Part shown: piece by piece, positions 1 through 6,192 of the stretch
Numbering within the stretch: the first letter of the stretch is position 1
How the letters are laid out: each line of letters starts with the position of its first letter
Assembly: GCA_031264395.1 (NCBI GenBank)
Contig: JAISEB010000166.1
Span: 1-6,192, forward strand
Length of the DNA stretch: 6,192 nt
Source: Treponema sp.
GTDB taxonomy: Bacteria > Spirochaetota > Spirochaetia > Treponematales > Breznakiellaceae
Reading direction: 5' to 3'
The notes under the pieces: model-generated
Told to the model about the DNA's origin: nothing
Seen by the model: the letters and a program-made list of their open reading frames with translations, nothing else
Databases searched by the model: none
Position numbers and translations under genes: made by a program

Positions 1-630
1 GTCCTCATTACCACCCTTCAGGACAGTTCCCATCTTGATGTCTACGAATGGGACATAAAGAAGATCTGCGATCACACCCACATGGTTTATTCGGCGGATT
101 TCAAAGGATGGAATGAATTTTTTGCCCTTAAGGAATTCGTGCCCGCTTTTCTTGAAGATGTCCAATACAAATGGGATGGGGAAAGAATCTCCTTTACATC
201 GAAAGATGTTTCCCTTTCGGCCGGCGAAAACGTCTTCGGCTGGACCGACGCGTCGGAACTGTTTCTTGCCCCTTCATGGTACGCCGAAAGCGGTACGGCT
301 GCCTTCGGCATACGCATGTACACCATCAACTGCGATATCCGGGGAAAGGAATACACGGTTCTCTTTAAAAACATAAAACCCGACGAACGGTTCGGCACAA
401 GCGCCCTTGAAAACTGGAACGACCTTACGGAAGAAAAATATCCCTTTGACGGAAAGCCCGCCATATCCGTAAAGGACAACTCAGGCTCGGTGGGCGCCGT
501 TCTCCGCGCGGAGAATCCCTCCGGGGATGTCAGATACACCCTGTACCTTTCCATGACGGACCCCGTGGACGAAGAGAACCTCAGCCGCCGTTTCGAAGCC
601 CTGCGAAGGGGAATTACCGTGCGGAAATGA
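1..630 (+). CDS. C-terminal part of an unrecognised protein (5' end outside window)
   Basis: The reading frame is open from the first base to a TGA at 628-630, giving 209 visible residues. The ATG at 82 is internal to this open frame and there is no ribosome binding site to mark it as the start, so the gene most likely begins left of the window. I do not recognise the family. The visible part has no long hydrophobic segment and no repeat, and it is rich in aromatic and acidic residues (for example W and Y around visible residues 81-94, then a KNIKPDE stretch near residue 123). It has only two cysteines. This fits a soluble or exported beta-rich domain, but no catalytic motif stands out. The C-terminal end is strongly basic (RRFEALRRGITVRK). 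It is convergent with the arabinofuranosidase gene, so it is not part of the sugar operon, and its role cannot be inferred from context. Coding is supported by the uninterrupted frame and by protein-like composition; a 225-residue antisense frame over the same DNA looks like a shadow. Confidence 0.75.
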   Translation, partial: VLITTLQDSSHLDVYEWDIKKICDHTHMVYSADFKGWNEFFALKEFVPAFLEDVQYKWDGERISFTSKDVSLSAGENVFGWTDASELFLAPSWYAESGTAAFGIRMYTINCDIRGKEYTVLFKNIKPDERFGTSALENWNDLTEEKYPFDGKPAISVKDNSGSVGAVLRAENPSGDVRYTLYLSMTDPVDEENLSRRFEALRRGITVRK

Positions 631-658
631 GCCCGCGCCGCGCCCCCGGTATAATTCA

Positions 659-674
659 GGCGGAACCGTCCGCC
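659..674. terminator. Small hairpin between convergent genes, possible bidirectional terminator
   Basis: A perfect 6-bp GC-rich stem (GGCGGA at 659-664 with TCCGCC at 669-674) encloses a 4-base loop. It starts one base after the arabinofuranosidase stop codon on the minus strand and lies 28 bases past the stop of the plus-strand gene. Neither side has a proper run of T: the minus-strand transcript continues with TGAATTATA, and the plus side has none. It may act as a weak terminator or a 3'-end stabilising hairpin, and the call rests on position and pairing only. Confidence 0.4.
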
Positions 675-675
675 G

Positions 676-2193
676 TCAACCGGGCCGCCTTTCGCCTCCC
701 GCGGCAACTCGTATGACGTTCCATGAGGCCGGAGGCAAAAGGGCGCGCAGCGTACTGCCTTCAATGGTCCCTTCCGGCTGAAGAACGGGCCTTACCTTTT
801 CGTCCCCGGCGGAATTGACGGCCTTGATGTCGGCGTTGAAAAGGGCGGTATGCCCGATAAAACGGCAGGGCTCAAACCCGTACAGGCCCGCTTCAAGTTC
901 AAGGGAATCCGAAAGATGCCGGTTCACCGCGAAAATAACGATCTCCCCCGCTTCCTCATTGTAAACCGCCGCGGCTTCAAGCCAGGGCACGCCGCCGTAC
1001 TCCGCCGAATCGTAACGCTCCGAATTGACCGGGCACTGGAGCGCCGTTCCCCGCCCCCACAGGGAGGCGTCTTTGAAGGGCCAGTAGATTGTCTGCCGCC
1101 AGGCGGGGCCGCCGGGCTCCGTCATGACGGGGGCAATGACGTTTACAAGCTGGGCAAGACAGGCCACCTTTACCCGGCCGGAATTTTTGATAAGGGTAAT
1201 GAGCATGCACCCCACCACCAGGGCGTCTTCCATGGTGTAGATATCCTCCAGCCGGGGCGGCGACTCTATCCATTTTTCAATTCCGGCGTCCTTTTCGCCG
1301 CTGTGAAACCAGACGTTCCATTCGTCAAAGGAAAGGTACATCTCCTTTTTGCTGTGGATCTTCGCCTTTACATAATCGCAGATCCCCGCCACCGTTTTAA
1401 TAAAGGAATCCATTTCAAGGCTGCGGCCCAAAAAATTCGGGGTGTCGTTTTCCCTGTTTCCAAAATAAATATGAAGTGAAAGATAATCCACATGCTCGTA
1501 GGTATGCTCCAGTACCGCCGCTTCCCATGCGCCGAAGCTGGGCATACGGGCGTTGGAACTTCCGCACGCGACAAGTTCTATGGAAGGGTCCGTCCACTTC
1601 ATTACCTTTGCGGCCTCGGCGGCAATACGGCCGTATTCATCCGCCGTGCGGTGGCAGATCTGCCAGGGGCCGTCCATCTCGTTGCCCAGGCACCACAGCC
1701 TGATTCCGTGGGGCTTTTCGGCGCCGTGGCTCCTGCGGAGATCGCTGTACTTTGTACCGCCGGGAAAATTACAGTACTCCACAAGGTTCCTCGCCGCGTC
1801 CGCTCCGCGCGTTCCCAGATTCACCGCCATCATCACATCCGTTCCGGCGCGGCGGGCCCATTCGGCAAATTCGTTTATGCCTATGCGGTTTGACTCAAGC
1901 GTCATCCACGCAAGGTCCATGCGGACAGGGCGCTTTTCAACGGGGCCCACTCCGTCTTCCCAGTCATACCCGGAAACAAAATTCCCCCCCGGATAGCGGA
2001 CAATGGGAACATCAAGCTCCCGCACCAGTTTAATCACGTCCCTGCGGAAACCCGTCTCGTCGGCTTCCGGGTGCCCCGGTTCATAAATACCCCGGTAAAC
2101 AGCCCGCCCAAGATGTTCTATGAACGACCCGTAGATCCTCCTGTCGATGCGGCCTATTGAAAAATCCCTGTGAAGCGTTAGTCTGCCTTTCAT
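676..2193 (-). CDS. abfA: GH51 alpha-L-arabinofuranosidase, intracellular
   Basis: This enzyme hydrolyses terminal non-reducing alpha-L-arabinofuranosyl residues from arabino- or arabinoxylo-oligosaccharides with retention of configuration. The 505 residues match the usual full length of bacterial GH51 enzymes. The N-terminus carries the family segment YGSFIEHLGRAVYRGIYEPG (21-40), then RYPGGNFVSGYDWEDGVGP (66-84) and VNLGTRG (124-130). The acid/base is E172 in CLGNEMDG and the nucleophile is E291 in SFDEWNVW. Their 119-residue spacing is the same as that of the well-studied Geobacillus enzyme (E175/E294). A TIM barrel is followed by a C-terminal beta-sandwich region (about 380-500). There is no signal peptide, so it acts in the cytoplasm on imported oligosaccharides. 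The ATG start is supported by AAGGAG (2205-2200) six bases upstream and by family alignment of the N-terminus. It follows the ABC importer genes on the same strand after an 84-bp gap that holds a terminator. No key residue is missing. The activity class is very secure; the exact substrate (arabinan or arabinoxylan fragments) is inferred. Confidence 0.96.
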   Translation of the reverse strand: MKGRLTLHRDFSIGRIDRRIYGSFIEHLGRAVYRGIYEPGHPEADETGFRRDVIKLVRELDVPIVRYPGGNFVSGYDWEDGVGPVEKRPVRMDLAWMTLESNRIGINEFAEWARRAGTDVMMAVNLGTRGADAARNLVEYCNFPGGTKYSDLRRSHGAEKPHGIRLWCLGNEMDGPWQICHRTADEYGRIAAEAAKVMKWTDPSIELVACGSSNARMPSFGAWEAAVLEHTYEHVDYLSLHIYFGNRENDTPNFLGRSLEMDSFIKTVAGICDYVKAKIHSKKEMYLSFDEWNVWFHSGEKDAGIEKWIESPPRLEDIYTMEDALVVGCMLITLIKNSGRVKVACLAQLVNVIAPVMTEPGGPAWRQTIYWPFKDASLWGRGTALQCPVNSERYDSAEYGGVPWLEAAAVYNEEAGEIVIFAVNRHLSDSLELEAGLYGFEPCRFIGHTALFNADIKAVNSAGDEKVRPVLQPEGTIEGSTLRALLPPASWNVIRVAAGGERRPG

Positions 2194-2199
2194 GATGAG

Positions 2200-2205
2200 C
2201 TCCTT
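2200..2205 (-). promoter_or_regulatory. Ribosome binding site of the arabinofuranosidase gene
   Basis: AAGGAG on the minus strand lies six bases before the ATG at 2193, a near-ideal Shine-Dalgarno sequence that fixes the start. It sits only 8 bases past the T-run of the upstream terminator hairpin. Confidence 0.85.
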
Positions 2206-2213
2206 GTTATGTT

Positions 2214-2236
2214 AAAAAGAACCGGAGTTCCGGCTC
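2214..2236 (-). terminator. Rho-independent terminator or attenuator between OppF-like ATPase and arabinofuranosidase genes
   Basis: Read on the minus strand, GAGCCGG (2236-2230), loop AACT, CCGGTTC (2225-2219) form a 7-bp stem with one G-U pair, followed directly by five T (2218-2214). This is the classic intrinsic terminator form. It begins about 41 bases after the ATPase stop codon and ends 20 bases before the arabinofuranosidase start. It would end most transcripts of the importer operon. Because almost no room remains for a promoter between it and the downstream start, it may also work as an attenuator for that gene. Confidence 0.8.
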
Positions 2237-2277
2237 CCTGCGCGATTTCCAGCCGCGGATTTTGACGGCAATCCTGT

Positions 2278-3282
2278 TCATAAAGATTCTCCGTAAAGGC
2301 AGCATTTGACGGTTCTGCCTTCGGCTTCCACGCCGGGCGGATCGCCCTTCCGGCATTTGTCCGTAACATCAGGACAGCGGGCGGCAAATTTACAGCCCGC
2401 CCGGGAATATTCCCTGACTTCCTGCATCGAAAGGCCTATCCGCTTTGCCCAGGCCGTCCTGTCCGCGGGATCGGGGGCGGGCACCGATTCTTTAAGAAGG
2501 CGGGTGTAGGGATGCAGAGGATTTCCCAGAACCGCTTCCACCGGCCCCATCTCCACCACACAGCCGCGCAGCATTACCGCGATGCGGTCGCTGATATAAT
2601 AGGCGGTGGCAAGATCATGGGTAATGTAGATGACGCTTACCCCCTCCTCGTCCCTGAGTTTTTTGAAGAGGTTGACAATGGTCATGCGGAGGCTCGCGTC
2701 CACCATGGACACAGGTTCATCGGCAAGAATAAGGCTTGGATTGGGAATAAGGGAACGGGCCACGGAAATGCGCTGTATCTGCCCGCCTGAAAGTTCATGC
2801 GGATAGCGGCGCGAAAGTTCCTCAAGCGAAAGGCCCACAAGACAGAGTGCCCTGTCTACAACAGGGAGCGCGGATTTTCTGTCCGCCGCCGCTCCGAAAT
2901 TTACCGCCGTATCGACAAGGTATTCCTCCACCCGCCTTAGGGGATTAAAAGTTTCAAAGGGATTCTGAAACACGGGCTGGACTTTTTTCATAAAGGCGCC
3001 GAATTCGCGGCGCCTCTTTATGGATGCGACACTGCGGCCCTCAAAGATCACGTCCCCTTCGCTGGGCTCAAGATCCCGCAGGATCATGCGGGAAAGGGTA
3101 GTCTTGCCGCTCCCGGACTCCCCGGCAATGGTAAAGATCTCGGGCTTCTCCTTTAGCAGGGTAAAGCTGACATCGTTAACGGCCATGAGCCTTGTGCCGT
3201 TGATAAAACCGCCCACATGAAAATGACGGGCCGCATGCCTTACCTCAAGCAGGGGCATTCCCCGTTCCGCCGTACCGCTCAT
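2278..3282 (-). CDS. Opp/Dpp-family ABC transporter ATP-binding protein (OppF-like), probable oligosaccharide importer
   Basis: One of the two nucleotide-binding subunits that power import through the paired permeases at the inner face of the membrane. In the 334 residues one sees Walker A GESGSGKT (54-61), Q-loop Gln106 in VFQNPFETFNP, signature LSGGQ (164-168), Walker B LILADEP with catalytic Glu189, D-loop SMVD (192-195) and switch His222 in THD. The C-terminal oligopeptide-transporter ATPase domain has HPYT (257-260) and cysteines C297, C303, C310 and C327/C328 in the C-x5-C-x6-C-xn-C pattern that can hold a 4Fe-4S cluster in this family. The SMVD D-loop differs from the ALD of its partner, a feature I associate with oligosaccharide-type members of the family. 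The start ATG overlaps the stop of the upstream ATPase gene in ATGA (3282-3279), with AGGGGG seven bases upstream, so the later Met9 is a less likely start. It is the last importer gene before a terminator. Family assignment is secure; the sugar substrate is inferred from the adjacent GH51 gene. Confidence 0.95.
   Translation of the reverse strand: MSGTAERGMPLLEVRHAARHFHVGGFINGTRLMAVNDVSFTLLKEKPEIFTIAGESGSGKTTLSRMILRDLEPSEGDVIFEGRSVASIKRRREFGAFMKKVQPVFQNPFETFNPLRRVEEYLVDTAVNFGAAADRKSALPVVDRALCLVGLSLEELSRRYPHELSGGQIQRISVARSLIPNPSLILADEPVSMVDASLRMTIVNLFKKLRDEEGVSVIYITHDLATAYYISDRIAVMLRGCVVEMGPVEAVLGNPLHPYTRLLKESVPAPDPADRTAWAKRIGLSMQEVREYSRAGCKFAARCPDVTDKCRKGDPPGVEAEGRTVKCCLYGESL
3279..3282 (-). 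other. ATGA stop-start overlap between the two ATPase genes
   Basis: The last codon TGA of the OppD-like gene and the ATG of the OppF-like gene share four bases. This arrangement usually couples translation and keeps the two ATPase subunits at matched levels, consistent with a heterodimer. Confidence 0.9.
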
Positions 3283-4271
3283 TGCCGCACCCCCTCTAAA
3301 CGATGACAGGCGGCGCGCTGCCCCCCGCCCAGATCCCGCATGACCGGGACTTCAGTTTTGCAGGATTCCTTCGCCAAAGGGCACCGGGGATGAAAACGGC
3401 AGCCCTGGGGAGGATTGGCAAGATTCGGCGGCGTGCCTTCAAGGCCGGACTTGCCCGACTTGTCCCCGATTACGGGAAGAGAACTTATAAGATGTTTGGT
3501 GTAGGGATGCTGCGGGCTCTTGAAGACAAGCTGCGACGGCGCCTCTTCCACGAGGCGGCCCGCGTACATGATCCCCACCCTGTCGGCCACATTGGCGTGC
3601 ACCGCCATGTCGTGCGTCACAAGGAGCACCGTGTTTTTCGATTCCCCCTGTATCTCCTTGAGAAGCTGCAGTACGCCCCGCTGTACCACCACGTCAAGGG
3701 CGGTAGTCGGCTCGTCGGCAATAATAAGGCCCGGATGAAACACCGTCGCCAGGGCAATGGCCACCCGCTGGCGCATGCCCCCGGAAAGCTCGTGGGGATA
3801 CAATCCAAGCACATCGGGGGGCAGCCCCAGTTTCTTTACATGCTCGCGGATACGTTCAAGAAATTCCTTCCGGTTTTTGATCCCTTCATGAGTGCTGATA
3901 ATATCCTCAAATGTTTTTACCACCCTGCGCACAGGGTTAAGCACGCTCATGGAACCCTGCATAACGTAGGAAATTTCCTTCCAGCGAATGTTTTTTCGCA
4001 GTTCTTCGCCGCTCACCTTCGTCATGTCAACGCTGCCGCGCTTGAACTGGTAATTCACGCTGCCTTCGTAAATTTTAAGGGGCGGTTTTATTGTTCCCGA
4101 AAGAACCTTTATCAGGGTGGTCTTTCCGCAGCTTGATTCCCCGGCAACACCGTAAATCTCGTTGGACTCCAATGTAAGGGACACATCGTCAATGGCGCGG
4201 ACCATACGGGAAACGCCGTACATTTCCGTCCGGTAGTACGCCTTCAGATTTTTTACGCTCAGGAACGGCAT
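3279..4271 (-). CDS. Opp/Dpp-family ABC transporter ATP-binding protein (OppD-like), probable oligosaccharide importer
   Basis: The second nucleotide-binding subunit of the importer, expected to pair with the OppF-like protein encoded downstream. The 330 residues contain Walker A GESSCGKT (44-51), Q-loop Gln105, signature LSGGM (162-166), Walker B LIIADEP with catalytic Glu187, D-loop ALD (191-193) and switch His220 in THD. The C-terminal domain has HPYT (255-258) and cysteines C291, C297, C304 and C322, the same C-x5-C-x6-C-xn-C pattern found in the partner. The Walker A motif has Ser47 where the consensus GxxGxGK has glycine. The invariant Gly49, Lys50 and Thr51 are kept, so activity is expected. 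The start lies 2 bp past the stop of the OppC-like gene, with GGGGG (4283-4279) seven bases before the ATG, and the end overlaps the next gene by 4 bp. Tight spacing indicates translational coupling within one operon. Confidence 0.95.
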   Translation of the reverse strand: MPFLSVKNLKAYYRTEMYGVSRMVRAIDDVSLTLESNEIYGVAGESSCGKTTLIKVLSGTIKPPLKIYEGSVNYQFKRGSVDMTKVSGEELRKNIRWKEISYVMQGSMSVLNPVRRVVKTFEDIISTHEGIKNRKEFLERIREHVKKLGLPPDVLGLYPHELSGGMRQRVAIALATVFHPGLIIADEPTTALDVVVQRGVLQLLKEIQGESKNTVLLVTHDMAVHANVADRVGIMYAGRLVEEAPSQLVFKSPQHPYTKHLISSLPVIGDKSGKSGLEGTPPNLANPPQGCRFHPRCPLAKESCKTEVPVMRDLGGGQRAACHRLEGVRQ

Positions 4272-4273
4272 GA

Positions 4274-5131
4274 TTAGGCCCCCATCCGGCGAAGCCGGGT
4301 CCTGGGATCGATATATTCATTCACGCTGGAAAAAAGAAGATACAGCCCCAGAAAAAGAACTATAGAAACGGCAATGGGAGCGGCCAGCCACCACCACACT
4401 CCCGACATCAGCGCCTGATGAGAATTGGCCCAATAAATGGTGGAACCAAGAGACGGGGACATAACATCGGAAAGCCCGAGTATTCCCAGCGTTACTTCCA
4501 TGCCAATGGACCAGATCATGTTATTAATGGTTGTAGCAAACACTACCGGCAATACGAACGGAAGATGTTCCGTCAGCGTAATGCGCAGCGGTTTTGATCC
4601 CGAATACACGGCGGTTCTTGTAAAGGATCTTTCCTTGAGGCTTAAAACCTGGGCCCTGATAAGCCGGGCGTCCCAAGGCCATCCAAAGATGCCCAGAAAC
4701 ACCGCCAAAGAGACAATGCTCATCTGCCCCCGGATAAGGAAGCTGATAAGTATCAGTATGGGAAGCACCGGCATGACCACGAAGCTGTCGTTGATTGCCA
4801 TGAGGAATTTGTCGATAAGGCCGCCCCTGTAACCCGCGGTCAGGCCCACGAACACCGCTATTACCCGCGAAACCAGAGCGGTCAGGATTCCCAAATAAAG
4901 ACTGTTGCGGACCGCAAAGGTCATCCACCAGAAAATATCCTGGCCGCGGGTATTGGTCCCAAAAAAATGCTGCGCCGAAGGGGGAAGATCCATTCCCACC
5001 TGAAAGGTCTTGGTCATGTCGTAAGGCGAAACCAGGGAAAGAAACGTCAGGCCCAGAATGACCAGGAGAAAAATAAAACCAATACGGAAGCGCCCGTCGT
5101 AGTGCAAAAGATCCCGAAGTACTTTAAACAT
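4274..5131 (-). CDS. Opp/Dpp-family ABC transporter permease (OppC/DppC-like)
   Basis: An inner-membrane subunit forming half of the translocation channel. The 285 residues show about six hydrophobic segments (near 16-35, 77-100, 114-134, 138-155, 192-220 and 246-270). The family landmark FGTNTRGQDI (57-66) corresponds to the usual GTDxxGRD motif after the first membrane segment. The cytoplasmic coupling (EAA) loop lies around 158-192 (RAQVLSLKERSF...GSKPLRITLTEHLPF), though the EAA triplet itself is replaced by RTAVYSG. The C-terminus ends with the typical YIDPRTRLRR. The ATG is supported by AGGAGG ten bases upstream (5147-5142), and that site overlaps the TAG stop of the preceding permease gene. 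It lies 14 bp after that gene and 2 bp before the OppD-like ATPase gene, so it belongs to the importer operon. The WPWDARLIRAQVLSLKER stretch resembles family members that I associate with sugar-type rather than peptide-type transporters. Confidence 0.94.
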   Translation of the reverse strand: MFKVLRDLLHYDGRFRIGFIFLLVILGLTFLSLVSPYDMTKTFQVGMDLPPSAQHFFGTNTRGQDIFWWMTFAVRNSLYLGILTALVSRVIAVFVGLTAGYRGGLIDKFLMAINDSFVVMPVLPILILISFLIRGQMSIVSLAVFLGIFGWPWDARLIRAQVLSLKERSFTRTAVYSGSKPLRITLTEHLPFVLPVVFATTINNMIWSIGMEVTLGILGLSDVMSPSLGSTIYWANSHQALMSGVWWWLAAPIAVSIVLFLGLYLLFSSVNEYIDPRTRLRRMGA

Positions 5132-5141
5132 GATAACCTTG

Positions 5142-5148
5142 CCTCCTA
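5142..5148 (-). promoter_or_regulatory. Shine-Dalgarno of the OppC-like gene fused to the stop codon of the OppB-like gene
   Basis: The minus strand reads TAGGAGG: the stop codon TAG (5148-5146) of the upstream permease shares bases with the AGGAGG ribosome binding site, ten bases before the ATG at 5131. Ribosomes terminating on the first permease would be placed on the start of the second. Confidence 0.85.
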
Positions 5149-6156
5149 CTGTATCCTGACCCGCGGATCAAACAGCGGGTACAACAGATCCATGAGAAGG
5201 GCCGCCGTCGCCACTCCAACTATAGAAAAAATGGTAATACCCATTACCAGGGAATAATCGTTCGCCAGAATTGCGCTGTAGGCCAGATAGCCCAGACCGG
5301 GATAGGTGAATATGACTTCCAGTATCAGTGCGCCGTTGAATATCATGCCAAGCTGAAGGGCAAGCCCCGTAACCTGGGGCAGCAGGGCGTTACGGATCAC
5401 GTACCCGAACAGGATCTTTTTTTCTTTCAAACCTGCGGTCTCGGCATACACCACATAGTCTTCGCTGATTATATTTGATGTCAGAGACTTCATGCCGATG
5501 AACCAGCTCCCAATGCCGACTATTATCAGGCTGAGCGCGGGGAGCAGAGAATGATAGAGCACGGTTATCGCAAAACGCAGGCTGAATTCGGGCTGGTCGC
5601 CCATGGGGTATGCCCCCCGTATGGGGAAAACCGGCCATATATAGGCAAAGAGCCAGACCAGAAGCAGGGCCATGATGTAATAGGGAATGGGACGCACCCC
5701 CTGGCTCAGCACGTCAATGGTCCCGAGGAAGCGGTTTTGAGGATAATAACTCGAAAGCCCGCCCAGGAGGTTGCCGAGTATCCATGAAATGATGGTCGCC
5801 GTCAGGAGCAGGCCCAGTGTCCAGGGCATGGCGTTCATGATAAGGCGAAGGACAGGCGTCGGGTAAACCGAAAGGGAGGGCCCCAAATCGCCCCGGAAGA
5901 ACCGGGCCCAGAAATTCACATACTGCTCCCATTTGCTCCCCTCAAGCCCGTACAACTCCGACAGGGCCTTCCTCATGCTCTCAAGCCCGGCGGCGCCGAA
6001 CTGCCCTCCCGAGGCCATTAACCGGGAAACCTGGGCTTCCACCGGATCGCTGGGAGAAAGCCGGGGGATGATGAACGTCACGGTAACGCCCAAAAAAATA
6101 ACCATGACATATTGGCCAATCCGGGGAAGTACATAATTCAACAAAAATTTGCGCAC
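5146..6156 (-). CDS. Opp/Dpp-family ABC transporter permease (OppB/DppB-like), GTG start
   Basis: An inner-membrane channel subunit partnering the OppC-like permease. The 336 residues have about six hydrophobic segments (near 14-31, 110-134, 157-177, 201-221, 262-282 and 305-328). Family landmarks appear in order: LSPSDPV (33-39), LYGLEG followed by WEQYVNFWARFFRGDLGPS (68-94), the coupling loop EDYVVYAETAGLKEKK (232-247) with VIRNALLPQVTG (253-264), then EVIFTYPGLGYLAYSAI (280-296), DYSLVMG (300-306) and YPLFDPRVR (326-334). The start is GTG at 6156-6154; an in-frame TGA 18 bases upstream leaves no alternative farther out, and GAGG (6168-6165) lies eight bases before it. It is the first importer gene visible in transcription order, so a solute-binding protein gene may lie beyond the right edge. 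Length and motifs are complete. Confidence 0.94.
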   Translation of the reverse strand: MRKFLLNYVLPRIGQYVMVIFLGVTVTFIIPRLSPSDPVEAQVSRLMASGGQFGAAGLESMRKALSELYGLEGSKWEQYVNFWARFFRGDLGPSLSVYPTPVLRLIMNAMPWTLGLLLTATIISWILGNLLGGLSSYYPQNRFLGTIDVLSQGVRPIPYYIMALLLVWLFAYIWPVFPIRGAYPMGDQPEFSLRFAITVLYHSLLPALSLIIVGIGSWFIGMKSLTSNIISEDYVVYAETAGLKEKKILFGYVIRNALLPQVTGLALQLGMIFNGALILEVIFTYPGLGYLAYSAILANDYSLVMGITIFSIVGVATAALLMDLLYPLFDPRVRIQ

Positions 6157-6164
6157 CGCCTTAA

Positions 6165-6168
6165 CCTC
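6165..6168 (-). promoter_or_regulatory. Ribosome binding site supporting the GTG start of the OppB-like gene
   Basis: GAGG on the minus strand lies eight bases before the GTG, with a second AAGG (6162-6159) immediately closer. Together with the in-frame TGA at 6177-6175, this decides the start. The remaining bases to the window edge (to 6192) show no recognisable promoter or terminator. Confidence 0.6.
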
Positions 6169-6192
6169 GCGTTTTCAAGCGGAAGTTGTTCA

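Noticed and set aside
650..655. Perfect TATAAT on the plus strand
   Set aside because: No -35-like element lies at the right distance, and a promoter here would fire into the end of a convergent gene. It is likely chance.
87..764. 225-codon open frame on the minus strand opposite the unknown plus-strand gene
   Set aside because: It overlaps both the plus-strand coding frame and the 3' end of the arabinofuranosidase gene, its product is Arg/Pro/Ser-rich and low-quality, and it has no convincing ribosome binding site. It is a shadow frame of GC-rich coding DNA.
850..1479. 209-codon plus-strand open frame antisense to the arabinofuranosidase gene
   Set aside because: It is fully covered by a complete GH51 gene with catalytic residues in place, and the antisense product has no recognisable domain.
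2206..2277. Possible sigma-70 promoter for the arabinofuranosidase gene in the 84-bp gap (TTGCCG or TAACAT elements)
   Set aside because: TTGCCG has only a poor -10 at the right spacing, and TAACAT would put the start site within the ribosome binding site and has no -35. Neither is good enough to annotate.
2503..3510. 13-base direct repeat (ggtgtagggatgc at 2503-2515 and 3498-3510)
   Set aside because: Both copies encode the conserved HPYT region of the two paralogous ATPases; this is homologous coding sequence, not a regulatory or mobile repeat.
3303..4136. 277-codon plus-strand open frame antisense to the OppD-like ATPase gene
   Set aside because: It lies wholly inside a gene with all ABC motifs intact; the His/Arg-rich product resembles no family and is explained by codon bias on the opposite strand.

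Overview
The window looks like moderately GC-rich bacterial chromosome, densely packed, carrying a five-gene carbohydrate uptake and degradation cluster on the minus strand plus the 3' end of one unrelated-looking gene on the plus strand. The host cannot be fixed from sequence alone. The codon and GC style and the pairing of an Opp-type oligosaccharide importer with a cytoplasmic GH51 enzyme would fit a fermentative spirochaete (Treponema/Breznakiella-like gut lineage) or another anaerobic fermenter. This is a low-confidence guess, since no rRNA or taxonomic marker gene is present.

Layout in transcription order on the minus strand, from right to left: an OppB/DppB-type permease (6156-5146, GTG start), an OppC/DppC-type permease (5131-4274), an OppD-type ATPase (4271-3279) and an OppF-type ATPase (3282-2278). 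After an 84-bp gap follows a complete GH51 alpha-L-arabinofuranosidase (2193-676). The four transporter genes are separated by 14 bp, 2 bp and a 4-bp overlap, so they are almost certainly one translationally coupled operon. The solute-binding protein this importer needs is not in the window and may lie just beyond the right edge, upstream of the operon. The gap before the arabinofuranosidase contains a clear rho-independent terminator hairpin (2214-2236) only a few bases upstream of that gene's ribosome binding site.

At the left edge, positions 1-630 (+) are the last 209 codons of a protein I do not recognise. It converges on the arabinofuranosidase, and the 45-bp gap between the two stop codons holds a small perfect hairpin.

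Proposed joint function: arabinose-containing oligosaccharides (from arabinan or arabinoxylan) are imported by the Opp-family ABC transporter and trimmed in the cytoplasm by the arabinofuranosidase. The substrate is inferred from gene adjacency and from sequence traits of the transporter subgroup. I found no mobile element, CRISPR array, RNA gene or evidence of a novel system. The most interesting detail is the terminator/attenuator arrangement between the transporter and enzyme genes.
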